Of a stretch of 64,000 nt of DNA, positions 1 through 11,249 are shown in pieces (position 1 is the first letter of the stretch; every line of letters starts with the position of its first letter). The notes under the pieces were generated by a model, which did not search any database, was not told the origin of the DNA, and was given only the letters and a program-made list of their open reading frames with translations. A program made the translations under genes and the position numbers. This DNA comes from Mermis nigrescens (taxonomy: Eukaryota > Nematoda > Enoplea > Mermithida > Mermithidae), in assembly GCA_036768485.1 (NCBI GenBank), contig JAVLUZ010000157.1, forward strand, positions 13,814,011 through 13,878,010, in the 5' to 3' direction.

Positions 1-225
1 AAAAAATTTTCAAAGGTCAAAAAATGGTCTTAAAAGTGGTCGTATAGCGAAAAAACACCATTTTTCGACGTTTCTCATCGAGCACTATCCAATGGCATCA
101 AAAAATAGCTAAAAAAGCAAAAAAATTTCAAAATTTGAATTAGGGGGTATTTTGATTTCTGGGGGGGGGGGTATTTCAGCTTCTGGGCGGGGGGTGCATA
201 CCCCCAAACCCCACGCCCATGTGTG
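1..225 (+). repeat. Family A small hAT-like element, 5' cut by window edge
   Basis: First of about nine copies of a roughly 265-bp dispersed element. It carries the family hallmarks in order: AAAATGGTCTTAAAAGTGG, a CACCATTTTTCGACGTTTCTC stretch, CGAGCACTATCCAATGGCATC, then G-runs (GGGGGTATTTTGATTTCTGG) and the terminal ACGCCCATGTGTG. The left end lies outside the window. Confidence 0.8.
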
Positions 226-1370
226 GTCAGCAACCAAATCGATTTGTCTAATGGGGCAAAATCGCGAAGAAAGTGCCGAAAATTCAATTCATATGTGGCT
301 ATTTTCATCTCGTAATTTCCTTTATGTCCTACACAACAAGTACACAAGTCCTAAATTTGGTCAAACCGATTTGAGATTCAGCCGTAGTCCAAAAACCTTT
401 GCAGTTCGTTAGATAGCCGAATCAGGGTTCGACTGAAAATAGCTATTATAGCTTTTTTCAATATTTTATCATACCACTGACGTCTTTCTTCAAAATTTTA
501 CGGCATTATGGTAGAATTTTTCAGTCTATTTCTCAGCTCTTAACTTATCGGAGAATCGATTAAACAAGTCTCTTGTTTTATTTTAATAACCTTTCTGTTT
601 ATTTCTATTACCTGATAACGTAGGCTGAACCTGCGGTTCTTGAGATACTGGATTGACTGCAAAATAATAAAAATATTATTAGGACCAAATAGCGATTTTG
701 AAGAGTAAAATAATAACTGTTCAGACAAACGATATGATGCACTGTTGAAACGAAATTCAAAGAGATCACTTAGCAGAAAACTATTTCAAATAAACACACA
801 GCGAATGATGAATAATAATGTGAGGTATGAAGTAATAATTCTATTATAAGAGGATTGATTAGTGAATATCAAAAGCACTAGAGCTAAATTCAAAAATTAG
901 CTTAAAGATATGAAAGAAAGAACGTAAATTACGTTAATATGAATCAGGAACAGCCGGCAAGAAACGTAAGTTCAACTCAGGTCATAATAATGATTATAAT
1001 CAGAATAATTAAATAATATAATAGCATAATAATCAAAATCACATAGTATGTCTACAAAACATACTTTTTATGGTCCATTTAAGGGCTGCTTACTTCGAGC
1101 ACGTGAATTGGATAGCATTCGATAGCTACAGAAAAATCAAGCCAAACTCAGCATGAAAAATAATCTGTTTCGCGACCATATTGACTATCTTAGCCATTAA
1201 TACGATGCTTCGCTAATGCGAAGAAATGCTTCCAACCGTAGTCATTTTACTAGAATGTTGCTTAAACTTTAGAAGGCTTTCCTCTTTTAAAATATTTAAA
1301 AACTTAAAATTTTATTCATTTTTTAAAGCATCGAATTACTCAAAATTCTCATAATTTTATTTTATTTTAC
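1..1370. other. Stretch with no gene recognised
   Basis: Beyond the family A fragment the sequence is AT-rich without recognisable coding. A final exon of the DOMON gene should lie here or outside the window, but no candidate with matching phase was convincing. Confidence 0.4.
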
Positions 1371-1669
1371 CCGCCGCAGATGCCAGCGGGGTGTCGGCGC
1401 AAGCGTCCAAATTACAAATCGATTTTTTGGTCGGAGTGGCGGCGTGTTGCATAATTTTGTCCAAATTTACCGAAGGGCCTCCTTGCTCGGGAAACAAAAA
1501 AGTTTGGCAACCGTTTTTCTGCGGATCTTGCAATAAAAGGCGCTTCGGATCGCCCGTGTTTACGGACCGAGTGAATTCGGCTGCAATGACGCCGTTTTCT
1601 ACCGTCGCTTTGACAAGCTGGGCGTTTTGGGGCGAAACGACCTTCGGTTCCGCATACTCATTGCTGTGC
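1371..1669 (-). CDS. DOMON gene exon 4
   Basis: 299 nt between AAATGGCAG and a GTAAAA donor. Encodes RHSNEYAEPKVV, a beta strand with AEFTRSVNTGDPKRL and a cysteine-containing tail (NGCQTF, KSICNLDACADT). GC is clearly above the flanks. No stop is reached before the donor. Confidence 0.7.
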
Positions 1670-2782
1670 CTGCCATTTAATTACAATATTTTTTTACATT
1701 TTTTATGATATATTTTTTATATTATAATATCCTTTTTCTGCATTCCATGCTTGCATGTAATAGGAGCATGGGGCCCCTACCCAAAATCAGTCGTCCCCCA
1801 TGGCACCTAAAGCCCGAAAATTGTTGACCGCTCCCTTTTTGGAAAAAACTGAACTTTTTGGCCGTTTTGACGTGTTTTTAGACCATTCTTGGTCAAGCAT
1901 TGGAGGTAAATCCCCCCCTCTCCTGAAAATGGCCGGGGACCCCGCACCGGAGTTTCTAGCCATCAAATATACGATTGCTTGTAACTGTTAAACATATTTG
2001 CAATAAAATATTTTAGTTCCGTACAGTCCAGTTCAATAAGGAAGACTCTTTTTATTAATTTGTTTTCAAGAAAAGTAATTTTTGGAAAAGATTTTAAACA
2101 TGTAGACAAACAAACTGATCAATGAATTAATTAATTAATGGAAATAAATACGATTAAATGCAAAGGGTGATAGAAAAATTGCAATATGTTTGTTATGGTC
2201 AAAACCATGAATGTTTTTCCCATATAGCAATCTTATACCTTTGCTAATTGCTTTTATTCCTCATATTTTTGTATATACCGCCTTTTTTGGTAGTTTACGG
2301 CGGTAAAATTATTATTTAGTGGTCTTAATTAGCAAATCCTTGCTTGGAACGTCGGCCTACGTTGAAATAGTCGCAAAAGAGTGTTTATTTCTATTGTTGA
2401 ATGTTTTCAGATTTAGATTTGTCAATTCTATTATTCGTTTAGGATCAGTTTTGCGGGTTTTCATCATTATGTTACCCTTTGATTGCGTATCTATCGAAAA
2501 ATACGTAGGTTTACGAGAATTAGTAGCGAAAAAGGAGAAAGAAAGCTATAAAGAAGAATTAATACACTCCCTGTAGGACACCTCTGTAAATAAATGAAAA
2601 ACAACATAATTAAATAAATAAAATAAATAAATAAATTAAATAAATACATAGATAGACAAAGAAATAGATAAATAAATGAACGAATAAAGAGCTAACTGGA
2701 TGAATAAATAAATAAATAGATGGAAAATAAATAAATATATAAATAAATGAATAAATAAACAAATAAATAATAAATCAATAAG

Positions 2783-2881
<99 letters not shown>

Positions 2882-5800
2882 ATAGATTAATAAACGTTTT
2901 GGTAAAAATTAATTTATCGAAAAATTTTTATAAGTCTTTTGATTTGTAAAATTTTAGAACTTTTTAGATTGAGAAAAATTTAATTTTAAAAATGTCCTAA
3001 TTTTTTAATTAAAGGGTGAAAATTCTATAAATAACCTTACCTGTCCGATAAGACTGCTTTGTTGCCTACCGTATTCACGATAATCATGTCCGCGTTTTGC
3101 TGAAAATAATGCCACAAATACGATATATATGTATTTTCAAAATGTTGAAGATATGAATTTAATAAGACAAAATTTATTCACTTTAATTTTCCTCCAGTTC
3201 TCGGGTTGAAAATCTCAGATTTTCCTCTTTCTATTCGACCATCGACCTAGGAAATCTTTCACCTAGAAGCTAATTTCTCGTTCAGAGTTATGGATCAGGC
3301 CACGTCTAAGAATACTTAACATATCGTATTTAGATTTTGAGCTATTTCTAACTATTTTATTTTATGTTCTATATTTTTATATCAAGTGAATAACTCATTT
3401 ATATATTTCTAACTATTTCTAAATAATTTTAAGACATATAACACACATTAAACAGACTTTAATAAAGGCTAAAATCTCTGGCATAATTTAACATTGCATC
3501 GAAATAGCTATATTCCTAAATATAATATTATACATAGTTGCGTAGACTCATAGATACCGAATTATCATTTTTCTTGTTCTTGCTGGTTCTGTATGAATTA
3601 TCACTATTCTAATGATTTCTGTCAGAATTTTAGAAGACAAATTGTTTGTTTCATACATGGGTAGGACTTAAATTTTCGGATGTCTGAAAAAGAGAATTGT
3701 AAATTTTTCCCAAAGCCAATTAATTTCATGCTAAGACAACTAAACACCATTACTAGATAGTCCTTTCTTAGAGTTCATCCTATCCATTGTTATCAAAACA
3801 TCGCAAAATTAACGAAAAATTTAAAAAAAATTTGATTACAATTTTGGGAAGGGTCCTAGCGTAGGCCGTTTTTTGTCCTTAGGGGTCCAAGTAACTCCCC
3901 CTCACTCACTCACGCTTCTGTGTGCTAGGTTTTGTATACCATGCCATCTCCGAATCCTACTCCAGTCCAATAGCCGCCCGCCGACTTTTGTTTGGCAACT
4001 AAGTTGAAACGTACTACGTAATCGGGCTTATGAAGCGTCCACGAAATATTATAATTGCCATCCGGCGATGAATAATCACATTGTGCGAGTACTGTAATAA
4101 ATTTAATGATAAAACATTTTTTCAAACGTAATAATTTCGCAAGAGGAAAAGGCAATAGAAAAAATTTTTTATAGCGATAGAAACAGATTTATTTACCGAT
4201 TTTTTCAAATTTGCATAATTATGCAAAAGAAATCGCTTTCTATCCTAATTGACGTATGTCTTTTGCACGCATCTATGTACATAATTATTCCGTTTTCAGA
4301 GTTAAAAGGGGTTTGGGAGTATAGACCTTAAAATGGAAGAATGGGAAATTTTATTAGGGAAAATATAAAAAAATGAAGGCCAAAAATTAAATTTAAATCA
4401 AAAATGTTCCGCAAAAATGCTTAAAATTGACTAAAAACTGTTCTACTAGCAAAAGTTCTACGCTTACTTAGCAATTATATTAGTTTTTGAGGCCATTTTA
4501 GCTCAAAAAACGTCTCTTCTGTGCACTTATGTATGTAGTTAAGCAATCTTTGTTTTTAATTTCATTGTTTCGAAATGAGTGATTTGATTATCAAAACTAC
4601 TTTAATTAGTGTCTTAACTTATGTATTTTTGATTTTCTGATTTTGCTTTAACAACTATTATAGTCTAACTTACAAGATCGATACGAGTAATTAGGCGAAC
4701 AGAAGCATAAAATGTAGTAGAAGGAAAATAATTGAAACAAAATGCAAAATTTAATCAATACAGGACATCATAATATTACAAAAACCGTAACAAATATGCT
4801 ATGCTATTTATAAAATATGAGCTCGTATGCTAGTGGACCATGAAAGAAAAGCGCTTGCCTAGGCTCCAAATAGGGGTTTATAGTTCAACAATTTTTGAAG
4901 GCCAAAACTGCGACAGAAAAATTGATGGTAGAAGCAGAAAACGCAATTTTTCGATATTTCACTTCAAAGTCAATCTGTCCACTGGCAACAATAATATCGG
5001 AAACACAGAAAAAACTTTTAAAATTAATCTCATGAATTCTTTTGGGGCTTTTTGAGACAATAATTTCGCTTCTTGGAGTTTAGAACACATGTGGGCGTGG
5101 GGGAGGGGGGTTCTTGGGGTTATGATTCCTCAGTACTTGGAAAATTCCCCGCAGATTACTGTAGATCCCCAAAATTCTATTTATAGTAACATGTTGGCGA
5201 TTTTTGGAAATTTTTGGCGATTTCACCCTCCAGAATCTTCTTGCTGCTCATGCATGTTAAAGACCCAGATCTTCCCGCGTTTGTATGTGCTGGCGAGGAT
5301 TAGAAATAATTCTTTTTAGAAAACCAATAATTATATAGACAAAAAAGTCCATACAAAATTGATTAAAATTATCAGTATTTCAGATCATGGGGAAAATGAA
5401 ATTTTTAAAAATGAAAAATGCTTTTGTATGAATAACAGCAACAACGTATGCATACAGCATACATGTCAGAGGGAATATGGAAAGATGGGGGATCCCCCAC
5501 CCAAAGTCGGCCGTCCCCCTCTCCCTCAAAGCCAGAAGTTTTATAACCTTTTTCCTGATTTTGGGAAATTAAATTTTTTTGGCCGTTTTATTTGATTTTT
5601 GGCAATTTTTGGCCACAAATCAGAGGTCACCCCCTAAAATTGGCCGGGGACCCCCACCCAACCAAAATTTTGAGCCGTTACATGTATGGTATACAGTAAG
5701 AAACGAGACAAGAAAAAGATAAATTAATATTGCGTATCGCATCGCATGTCTGATAGGTACTCAATTAATGCGCATTACGCAAAAATTAGAGCGTATAATT

Positions 5801-7934
5801 TAGCGAAATAAAGCAAAAACGCGACTGTTGACATAAGTAAATAAGCGTAAAACATCCTATAGACAAATTCAAAAGTTCATGTTTCATAGATATTATATAT
5901 TTTTTTCTATCCGTTTTTGCTCCATTTTCTAATTAAAAAAATTGAATGATGATTGAATTCGAAACGTTGACATTTCCAGAAAAAAACTCGAAAATTGGGT
6001 TTTTAAATGCAAAGTTCGATACTTGTGTATTTTGATTTGTATTTAAAATTTGAGTTTCAAAAATAGGTAAAAACTAAACACATGACGAATCCATGACAGA
6101 GAAGCCGTATTTCTGCTGCGCAGAAATAACTGTTTTTTGACAGTTTCGAGCAGTTTTATGTGTTTTTAGTCGATGTATGGTTGCTAATTAAAAGTTTAAC
6201 AGGAGTTTAAAATTCAGCTGAAAACGGATCATTTTTGAGCTACAACAATGGCCGGCGTATGAGTAGCGGCTTACCTCTGGAATAGGGGTCCAAATAATAA
6301 AAAACTGTCAAAAAATTGATGGTAGGGCGGCGTATTCCGTAGACAACACCCTTTGATTACCCATCGCATCGGAGGTCAAATAAAGGAAAAATAATTTCAG
6401 AGGAAAAAGTGGTTTGAAGTATTTAGGCGGGCAATTTCTATGGTTGATCTACATATTTATCGTAAACAAATCATATTTACCTTTTGGGATAATTCACGCA
6501 TCGTGCAGTGCAAAGACAGATTAATGAGAAATGGTTAAGAATTTAGGAATAACTAATTTTATAAGAATTCAATTAATTTAATAATTTAATAAATTTGAAA
6601 AGTAAGAATAATTAGATCTAATTATTAAAATTCAACAAAATAACAAAAAATTTCTGAATCAAAAACTCGCCGTATTATGCTCAAATGTTTCTATAGTTAC
6701 CTAGTGAAAACTTCAAATAATTTAAATGTCTAGTTATTGAAATTATTAAAAAGAGTACATACTGCTATCCCCCTGCGCAATTTTACTTTTTATGCGTTAT
6801 ATATGCCAGAAAAAATATAAGCTACACAAAATTATTATAAAGCATGTCACAAGGCGATAATATTTTTGTTGGTCTAAATAAGAGGCAACGAACTTCGGAC
6901 AATTTTGAACGGGGACATTGCAGGACTATATTTTTTATCGCTTAGTTTCTCTGTGATTCACCGTATCGATGTTAGTTTTTTAAATAAAATAAAAATCAAC
7001 AAGAGAATTTTAGAACTTGCATTGAATATTTTAACTTTGAAGATGATAATTTAGCATATTTTTGAAACTAAGGATTTGTCTGCCCTGCCGCATACTTCAG
7101 TATTACACTCGTACGGCTTTGCCAAGATAACGTTAACATCCGCAATACAAAAGTCCCAATATTTCAAAGTTGTATCAGAATTAAACTGGCACTTCTCGAT
7201 GAAACCCCATTTTTCTATCAAATTTTTCTTTTGTTAGGAATAAATAATTTCTGGTAAATTCCGTTAATTTTTGAATAAAATTTTTCAAAAAAAGATAACA
7301 TGTACAGAAAGCAGGAGGCCCAGAGGGTTGGTAGCCACACCTGGGCGTGGGGGGTGGTTTGGGGGATGGTATGCAGCCCCCAGAAACCAAAATACCCCCC
7401 AGAAATCAAAATACCCCCCTCCCCGAATTCAATTTTTGAAAATTTTTTTTCGCTTTTTCACAATTTTTTGATGCCAATGGATAGTGCTTGATGAGAAATG
7501 TCGAAAAATGGTGTTTTTATCGCCATACCACCACTTTTAAGGCCATTTTTTGACCTTCAAAAAATCTTGCACCCCCCCCGAATTTTCTTGCTGCCCACGT
7601 ATGGTTGGTACCCCAGAATTACATTTTTCGAATTTTTCGCGATTTTTGTGTTTGGGATTTTTCCTATTTTTTATTTTTTAATGTCTAAATTTTTTGATTT
7701 TATTTCTTTTTAAATTTCTTCTTCTTCATTAATTAATTTTTAATTTTTAAAGTCTACGATTCCCCCATCTAGACGCTGGGTTCGTAGCAGTCGAAAAATA
7801 TGTTAATATAGTCCATTTAATTGGAATTTTTCACTTATGTATTCCAACGTTTTTTGTGCGAAAGTAAGGAAAAAATAATAAACCATACCCGAAGCAACGG
7901 TGGCCGAAAATGCGATAAGTGTGTCGAAAATCAT
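1371..7934 (-). CDS. DOMON-domain secreted protein gene, 3' end not found
   Basis: I reconstructed a spliced gene from four exons: 7889-7934, 3940-4091, 3041-3099 and 1371-1669. Codon phases agree at every junction (1+2, 0, 2+1), and the last exon ends in phase 1 at a GT donor, so at least one more exon follows. The 185 residues read so far begin with a signal-peptide-like start (MIFDTLIAFSATVAS). Next come a DOMON-type beta core with ISWTL, VRFNLVAKQ and GYWTGVGFGDGM, then QNADMIIVNTVG, then the second half with VENGVIAAEFTRSVNTGD. DOMON domains are known as haem- or sugar-binding modules of extracellular and ferric-reductase-like proteins. No cytochrome b561 part was found below 1371, so a simple secreted DOMON protein or the front of a larger reductase are both possible. 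Introns hold a 3.8-kb first gap with several transposon fragments. Confidence 0.72.
1760..1965 (+). repeat. Family C dispersed repeat
   Basis: About 200 bp with the shared order CATGGGGCCCCTACCCAAAATC, GTCCCCCATGGCACC, TTTTTGGCCGTTTTGACGTG, TGGAGGTAAATCCCCCC and AAATGGCCGGGGACCC. Other copies are at 5485-5690, 17290-17530 (diverged), 31480-31710 and 47500-47610 (partial). Lies in the DOMON gene intron. Confidence 0.65.
2584..2884 (+). repeat. (AAAT)n microsatellite
   Basis: About 300 bp of AAAT/AATA tetranucleotide. It is degenerate at the left (with GATA and TGAA variants) and nearly perfect from about 2780 to 2884. Lies in an intron of the DOMON gene. Confidence 0.95.
3041..3099 (-). CDS. 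DOMON gene exon 3
   Basis: 59 nt between TTTTCAG and GTAAGG. Encodes QNADMIIVNTVGNKAVLSD, the 'M-xx-D-hydrophobic' strand that follows the GF-x-M turn in DOMON domains, ending in phase 2 (AG+G, Arg). Confidence 0.72.
3940..4091 (-). CDS. DOMON gene exon 2
   Basis: 152 nt between a TTTATTACAG acceptor and an ATG/GTATAC donor. Encodes CDYSS...NYNISWTLHKPDYVVRF, the lysine-rich loop and GYWTGVGFGDGM, the GxG turn typical of the DOMON core. Confidence 0.72.
4310..4530 (-). repeat. Family B dispersed repeat
   Basis: Minus-strand copy of a roughly 270-bp repeat marked by GAATGGGAAATTTT, AAATGAAGGCCAAAAA, AAAATTGACTAAAAACTG and TTTTTGAGGCCATTTTAGC. Related copies are noted near 18530, 19785, 22060, 22310, 30720, 31320, 50545, 51765, 52655 and 58885. 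Confidence 0.55.
5086..5256 (-). repeat. Family D small hAT-like element
   Basis: Roughly 170 bp with termini CACATGTGGGCGTGG and TTGCTGCTCATGCATG and an internal GATTACTGTAGATCCCC. Same build as copies at 50836-50990 and 55143-55299. The flanking 8-mers here do not match well. Confidence 0.6.
5485..5690 (+). repeat. Family C dispersed repeat
   Basis: Best-preserved family C copy: GGGGGATCCCCCACCCAAAG, GTCCCCCTCTCCCTCAAAGC, TTTTTTTGGCCGTTTTA, GGTCACCCCCTAAAATTGGC, and it ends in GAGCCGTTACATGTATGGTA. Confidence 0.7.
5700..7330. other. Intronic AT-rich DNA, nothing recognised
   Basis: Within the proposed 3.8-kb first intron of the DOMON gene. I see no exon-like GC rise, no conserved reading frame and no clear repeat boundary. 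Confidence 0.4.
7336..7603 (-). mobile_element. Family A small hAT-like element, full length
   Basis: 268 bp starting CACACCTGGGCG and ending GCCCACGTATG (inverted CATACGTGGGC). Flanks are GTTGGTAGC on the left and GTTGGTAC on the right, an 8-bp target duplication with one extra G. No transposase is encoded, so it is a non-autonomous element. Confidence 0.82.
7889..7934 (-). CDS. DOMON gene exon 1 (signal peptide)
   Basis: Starts at ATG (7934) and encodes 15 residues, a short hydrophobic leader, plus one base. It ends at a GTATGG donor. The leftover G joins TA of the next exon to give Val, continuing the leader into VLAQ-C. The link over 3.8 kb rests on phase and signal-peptide sense only. 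Confidence 0.5.
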
Positions 7935-9100
7935 CGCAAATTACGCGATTTGTGCGATATTTCGCGCGGCGTGAAATCGAATCGCTTGCGAGAAAGTCAA
8001 AAATATGTAAATATCATGTATTACTCAGTCTTAGCTCTATGCTAGCGCACTTCGAATTTCGGTCGCTGTCAACGAAAACCTGTTATTTTGTCCATCAAGA
8101 AAGGCCATGTACAATAAATATTGTTGTTTATAATAGGCGTAGTATACGCAAGCGCCTGCCTCTTAAGAATTTGTATTTTGAGACGAATTCGAAAATTGCG
8201 CGTTAAAAAAATTAGACAAAACGGGAAAAAGGCGGTGGGCGAGTTTTTTGCCCAAATTTAGACCGGATTTTAAAATAATTTTCCATTCAGCTCCCGCGCG
8301 TTGAAGCCCTTGAGCTTCGAGGTTAAACTTACATTTGCGTGTACTTACCGGGACGAATAATTCGTCACTTTCTATTTAAAAATTTGGCCCCGCACAAAAA
8401 CCGGCTCGAACGTTATTAACTTTGGTCCTCAATTAGTAATAGGATGGGCGAAAATATTCTCCGCGCTTTGTTGGTTTAACAGTACGCGGTTGAGTGGGCC
8501 AATTTATTTGTTTTTTAATCATAAAAAAGTCGTTCAAACCAAGTTTGACATTCTATTGTTTGACGCGTTTGAAAAAAGTCCTTCGGTTATTAATTACATT
8601 AATGTCTTTTGAAAATGATGTTTATTCGTTCTTAAAAAAGCGTCCTAGACCGGAGCAAATCGCATACTTCATTATCGTGTTCGATTGGGAGCCGAAAAAA
8701 TTTGCATATTTCTGCGTAAATTTTGTCGTAATTATAGTAAAGGGAACCGATGAAACGCTAAAAAGCCGAATTGGCGTAACAGTAATTTTTATTATTTTAA
8801 TAATGTGTACTAATTAGTGCGTTTATTCAATTGATACACTGGATATAAATGTACGTGTAGGTATTTAATGCGCACTGGTCTAGAAATATCGAATGGACTG
8901 GCCGAATTTAATAAAAAAAGAAAATTGTCCTTACGAAATCGAAAACTAAAATTTTATTCTACACACAAATATTTGAAACTGCATTTTGAGGAGTCACTCC
9001 ATAATATCGTATTACTTAATGTAAATTCAAAATCGTGCTTTTTTGTCAGTACATAATTCGTTCTACAATATTCACCGGTACAGTAGAATGACTATGGAGA
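7935..9100. promoter_or_regulatory. Region upstream of the DOMON gene; unique DNA
   Basis: Non-repetitive and slightly GC-richer than the flanks between about 7900 and 8500, with CGCGCG-rich words. A strong minus-strand splice donor (CCCG/GTAAGTAC, donor at 8348-8341) has no open frame upstream of it. It could mark a non-coding first exon of the DOMON gene. No protein-coding exon was accepted. Confidence 0.25.
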
Positions 9101-9104
9101 AGAC

Positions 9105-9345
9105 CATAGGTGGGCAGCACCAAAGTTCTGGGGGAGGGGGTGAAAACATTTCTAAGGGGGGGGGGCTGAAATATTTTTCAAAGGTCAAGAAATGGTCTTA
9201 AACGTGGTTGTATGGCGAAAAAAACACCATTTTTAGACGTTTCTTATCGAGCACTATCCAATGACATCAAAAAATCGCTAAAAAGCAAAAAATTTCAAAA
9301 ATTGAATTCTGGGGTCGAGGGGTATTCTGATTTCTGAGATTATAA
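9105..9345 (+). repeat. Family A element, 3' truncated
   Basis: Begins CATAGGTGGGCAGC and follows the family order through TTTCTTATCGAGCACTATCC, then breaks off after GGGGTATTCTGATTTCTGAG without the right terminal repeat. Confidence 0.75.
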
Positions 9346-10170
9346 AATATCAGCGGAATTCTATTTCTGAATCTAAGTTTGCAATGGTTTTATTTCGAAA
9401 AGTTTGGCGTTTTGAAGCTTCTTCTGAAAAGAGCCGATCAACTTTTGTTTCTCGAATAAATTTGAGACCCTATTTGGATTGAAAATTCAATCAGAAATCT
9501 CATTAATCTCGAATTCGTACATTTATTTTAAAATTATTGATCTTAGCATGGCACATCTTCTATCACAAAGCTGAGATAGCGGAGTAGACGATTAAGTCAG
9601 ATCCTGATTCCTACAGTATTTTCGTTAAATTTTTGCTTTTTTTAATTCGAGGGCGATTAACGAGTCTCTTTGGGCTGGACAGAATCTAGGGAAAAGAGCA
9701 AAGATAGCATGCCAACCGGTTTTAATAGATAAATAAACATGTATACCTGACGCAAAAAAATTAAAAGTATTCAATAACCCGTGTGAAAACAAACGTGAAG
9801 TATGGCGGGCAGCAAAACGAAGCCGAGCAATATACAAAAATTTACAGCGAATCGAAAAACAGTCTTTTTATGATTACGAATAAATAAATACAGGACGACC
9901 TTAATTCGGAATACCCGGTGAATTTAACATTCAAAACCTTTTAGCGTTTTCCCGCGGTTTTCTGATGATTTGGAATAGAGTCGGATCAAAAACGCCGAAA
10001 AATAGTGTTTTGCTAAATAGGATCATTTTTTAGGCACTTTTCGACCTTTTATAAATTTTTGACCCTAGACCCTTTATATTTTAGGCGCTGTGTATTAAAC
10101 CCTCTTATCAAAGTTCACTGCAAAAAAACGAATAGAAAAATGAATAAAAAGAGCTAAAATGAAGTGAAAC
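9346..10170. other. Stretch with no gene recognised
   Basis: AT-rich, with weak resemblance to family A near 9960-10075 (AAAACGCCGAAAAATAGTG, TTAGGCACTTTTCGACC). No coding support on either strand. Confidence 0.35.
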
Positions 10171-10171
10171 G

Positions 10172-10388
10172 AAAATGGTCTTAAAAGTGGTCGTAAGGCG
10201 AAAAAAACACCATTTTTCGACGTTTTTCATCGAGCACTATCCAATGGCATCAAAAAATCGCCAAAAAAGAAAAAAAATTTTCAAAATTTGAATTCTGGGG
10301 GGTATTTTAATTTCTGGGGGGGGGTGGTATTTCAACTTCTGATGGGGGGTGCATACCCCTAAACCCCCATCCCCATGCCCACGTGTGG
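10172..10388 (+). repeat. Family A element, 5' truncated
   Basis: Starts abruptly at AAAATGGTCTTAAAAGTGG after a short A-rich run and continues to the right end CCCATGCCCACGTGTG. Confidence 0.78.
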
Positions 10389-10700
10389 TTAAATGTACTG
10401 TGTAAGAAATGAACGAAGAAAGCCAAATAGGCACATTCAAAATGACAGGTAGGTATTAGTCGATAAATACATATCAGATAAATTTGCATAAATATGAGCT
10501 CGATCCGTCTTGACTGGCGCCGATTCAATAAGTCGTTAATGGTGAGATAGGTACTTTGGCGATTCAGAATAAATAAGACAAAATGAATAGAATACGGATC
10601 GAATTGAATGACGAAAAAGAAAGTTATCAGAATGAGCGTAAAAAATAATGAAGTATCAATGCTGAAAATAAAATCATCGCATGGGTTACTTAGTACCTTT

Positions 10701-11246
10701 AGTCTGTTTCATTTATCCGAGAGCTGTTTCAGTAAATCTTTTCGGAGGCTACAGTAACCCTTTTTTCTTATTTACTGTAGGTCGCTAGATCTCACTGTAG
10801 CTACGTAGCAGAGAAGGGTTTTTCAATTACATTTTTTGCGGCTTAATTTATTCTCATCTTCCGGCAGATTAATCAACTTACAGATAAAATTTACGCATTC
10901 AGCTTATCCTGAGTTGACACTTTAAACACAATAGACTTAGATGTTAAGAAACGCCGCGAACTCCCGCATAGCTCAGTGGTAAAACGTCCGCTTGTCGTCG
11001 AAACAACCCGGGTTCGATTCCACCCGACAGCTTTTTATTTAGCGCGCTTACTGTAGTATGTCCCAGCGCTGATTAAATGCCTAAATTAAATTTATATGGA
11101 CGGATTAGTGCATTAAAAATATGGAAGAATTCCAGCCACTCGCCCTCACTGAGCTGATCTGCCGAATTACAGTAATTCGTCTTGTTTCGCTTACTGTAAC
11201 CTTTGAAAAAATTGACTAAAAAGCTCTCAAATAAATGAAACAGACT
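10701..11246. mobile_element. Inverted-repeat element carrying a tRNA-like unit
   Basis: The ends are inverted repeats of about 55-60 bp. The left begins AGTCTGTTTCATTTATCCGA and the right, read inverted, begins AGTCTGTTTCATTTATTTGA, followed by GAGAGCT and ...GGYTACAGT. The 546-bp body holds a tRNA-like Pol III unit (10962-11032) roughly in the middle. No reading frame of note. A clear target duplication was not seen. Confidence 0.6.
10962..11032 (+). tRNA. tRNA-Asp(GTC)-like pseudogene or SINE head
   Basis: Contains a good A box (TAGCTCAGTGGTAAAACG) and B box (GGTTCGATTCC), with a TGTCG anticodon-like loop between, followed at once by a T5 Pol III terminator (GCTTTTTATTT). The acceptor ends do not pair, and the anticodon and T stems are broken. 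It is therefore unlikely to be a working tRNA, but it may still be a Pol III promoter. Confidence 0.5.
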
Positions 11247-11249
11247 ATA

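Noticed and set aside
7271..7491. Several overlapping open frames
   Set aside because: All derive from the family A element at 7336-7603.
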